Part shown: positions 6,468-7,106 of the stretch, in pieces
How the letters are laid out: each line of letters begins with the position of its first letter
Numbering within the stretch: the stretch's first letter is position 1
Source: Alphaproteobacteria bacterium
GTDB taxonomy: Bacteria > Pseudomonadota > Alphaproteobacteria > Rs-D84
Assembly (NCBI GenBank): GCA_017425725.1
Contig: JAFOXU010000013.1
Span: forward strand, 1-7,106
Reading direction: 5' to 3'
DNA length: 7,106 bases
Translations under genes and position numbers: made by a program
Notes under the pieces: generated by a model
Seen by the model: the letters and a program-made list of their open reading frames with translations, nothing else
What the model was told of the DNA's origin: nothing
Database searches by the model: none

Positions 6468-6511
6468 CCATCCGGATTTACCCGGGTGGGGCTTTGGTTC
6501 CTGCCCCAAAG
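6468..6511 (-). promoter_or_regulatory. Overlapping alternative hairpins in the rplJ leader
   Basis: On the transcribed strand this stretch can fold three ways. TGGGGC (6503-6508) can pair with GCCCCA (6487-6492). A register-shifted form pairs CTTTGG (6506-6511) with CCAAAG (6492-6497). A downstream hairpin pairs CCACCCGG (6482-6489) with CCGGATGG (6468-6475), with one C-A mismatch. The first and third share bases 6487-6489, so they compete. The end of the last arm is 23 bases before the rplJ ribosome binding site (6440-6444). This could be the expression platform of the L10 leader; that is inference. No T-run follows, so control at translation is more likely than termination. Confidence 0.5.
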
Positions 6512-6516
6512 AATCT

Positions 6517-6578
6517 TTTCTTTGTCTATGATGGGAATTAAGCAACAAAATTGTCACACCATCAGTCTTGGACAGAAA
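6517..6578 (-). promoter_or_regulatory. L10 ribosomal protein leader (autoregulatory mRNA structure)
   Basis: The 5' arm TTTCTGTC (6571-6578) pairs with the GAC..GAAA elements of GACAAAGAAA (6517-6526), leaving a 2-base bulge. After an asymmetric internal loop (CAAGAC on one side, TA on the other), TGATGG (6559-6564) pairs with CCATCA (6529-6534). The strings GTCCAAGACTG, GGTG, CTTAAT and CATAGAC resemble what I recall of the alphaproteobacterial rplJ leader. The location, directly before rplJ, is where L10 or the L10-L12 complex binds to repress translation of the rplJL unit. The assignment rests on position, fold and remembered motifs, not on a covariance-model search. Confidence 0.68.
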
Positions 6579-6585
6579 TCTGTTC

Positions 6586-6615
6586 ATGCGACGCATGTTT
6601 TCACACACGTCGCAT
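6586..6615 (-). other. 13-bp GAAA-tetraloop hairpin just after rplA
   Basis: ATGCGACGTGTGT (6603-6615) pairs end to end with ACATGCGTCGCAT (6586-6598, read on the transcribed strand) around a GAAA tetraloop. Eleven pairs are Watson-Crick and two adjacent ones are G-U wobbles. It starts 4 bases after the rplA stop and ends 7 bases before the L10 leader. No T-run follows, so it is not a standard intrinsic terminator. It may insulate the leader fold, block 3' exonucleases, or be a processing site between rplKA and rplJL; these are inferences. Confidence 0.75.
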
Positions 6616-6619
6616 TTAA

Positions 6620-7106
6620 TTATTTTGCATCAACCTTTAAACCAGGTCCCTGGGTTGTCGCAACGGACACGCCCAAGATATACTGACCCTTGGATGAAGC
6701 AGGTTTAACTTTCTTTAACTGATCAATCAAGGCAACCGCATTTTCAACCAATTTGTCTGTTGTAAATGACATCTTGCCAATACCAGCGTGGATGATACCT
6801 TTCTTTTCTGCACGGTATTCAATCTGACCCGCCTTTGCAGTTGCAACCGCATCAGCAACATTGTTTGTAACCGTACCCAATTTTGGATTCGGCATCAAAC
6901 CCTTTGGTCCCAAAACACGCGCAATCTTTGACATTTTTGGCATCATGTCTGGTGTTGCAATTACACGGTCAAAATTGATATTGCCCGCCGCAACCGCATC
7001 AATCAAATCTTCGGCACCAACAACGTCAGCACCCGCTTTCTTTGCTTCGTCCTGTGCGTTTGCAGTAAATACCGCAACACGAACAGATTTGCCTGTGCCG
7101 TTTGGC
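6620..7106 (-). CDS. rplA: Ribosomal protein uL1, C-terminal 161 residues, cut by the window end
   Basis: L1 binds 23S rRNA at the mobile L1 stalk, helps release of E-site tRNA, and represses the rplKA mRNA in many bacteria. The open frame runs beyond the window. The first visible codons give PNGTGKSVRVAVF, which matches about residue 73 onward of the usual 230-residue protein, so the first 70 or so residues are missing. The diagnostic block RVLGPKGLMPNPKLGTVT is present, followed by KAGQIEYRAEKKGIIHAGIGK and the C-terminal segment KPASSKGQYILGVSVATTQGPGLKV, ending VDAK. An in-frame TTG at 7004-7006 could be mistaken for a start, but homology continues upstream, so it is an internal leucine. 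rplK would be expected beyond the window end, with the operon promoter further upstream. Confidence 0.97.
   Translation of the reverse strand, partial: PNGTGKSVRVAVFTANAQDEAKKAGADVVGAEDLIDAVAAGNINFDRVIATPDMMPKMSKIARVLGPKGLMPNPKLGTVTNNVADAVATAKAGQIEYRAEKKGIIHAGIGKMSFTTDKLVENAVALIDQLKKVKPASSKGQYILGVSVATTQGPGLKVDAK

Noticed and set aside
6525..6556. Possible promoter with GTGACA as a -35 element before rplJ
   Set aside because: No convincing -10 box at 16-18 bases, and the segment is explained by the L10 leader fold.
181..6686. Plus-strand open frames, including those of about 150 residues opposite rpoB, rplL and rplJ
   Set aside because: They lie wholly or mostly antisense to well-conserved genes, have low-complexity or Cys/Phe-rich translations with no recognisable domain, and lack convincing ribosome binding sites.
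7004..7006. TTG start codon for a short rplA
   Set aside because: L1 homology continues upstream in the same frame to the window end (PNGTGKSVRVAVF), so this is an internal leucine.

Overview
The window is one stretch of the bacterial rplKAJL-rpoBC ribosomal protein and RNA polymerase operon. All of it is transcribed from the minus strand, so the genes read from high to low coordinates. In transcription order they are the 3' part of rplA (ribosomal protein L1, cut by the window end), rplJ (L10), rplL (L7/L12), rpoB (RNA polymerase beta, complete, 1377 residues) and the first 372 codons of rpoC (beta', cut by the window start). I see no plus-strand gene, tRNA, rRNA, mobile element or CRISPR array, and no gap above 300 bases without a gene.

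The organism is most likely an alphaproteobacterium with moderate to low GC (inference). RpoB carries proteobacterial-type lineage insertions. Its wording around residues 840-965 (RDDVFTSV, TRDIPNVGEEALKNLDE, TRHGVKKDER) is alphaproteobacterial in style. The rplJ leader also looks like the alphaproteobacterial L10-binding leader. However, RpoB and RpoC differ from the bacterial consensus at many positions that are nearly invariant elsewhere, so this is a divergent lineage, possibly host-associated or known mainly from metagenomes.

Layout: rplA 3' part (6620-7106); a 187-base spacer with a 13-bp GAAA-capped hairpin, the L10 autoregulatory leader and a pair of overlapping alternative hairpins (6433-6619); rplJ (5953-6432); a 48-base spacer with a GCAA-capped hairpin (5905-5952); rplL (5539-5904); a 185-base spacer with four hairpins in series (5354-5538); rpoB (1220-5353); a 101-base spacer whose large nested inverted repeat starts inside the rpoB stop codon (1119-1219); rpoC 5' part (1-1118).

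Together the genes make part of the ribosomal stalk region (L1, L10, L12) and the catalytic core of RNA polymerase. L10 with L12 is expected to repress rplJL translation through the leader. The most unusual thing here is the RNA architecture, not the gene content. Every gene end in the window is followed within about 15 bases by a strong hairpin with no U-tract. Two of these hairpins, after rplJ and rplL, share sequence and differ by a compensatory base pair. The second theme is substitution at near-invariant polymerase motifs (rifampicin-pocket flank, beta ETPEG motif, beta C-terminal clamp contacts, beta' lid and switch 2). I found no new gene system; these are the points worth a second look.
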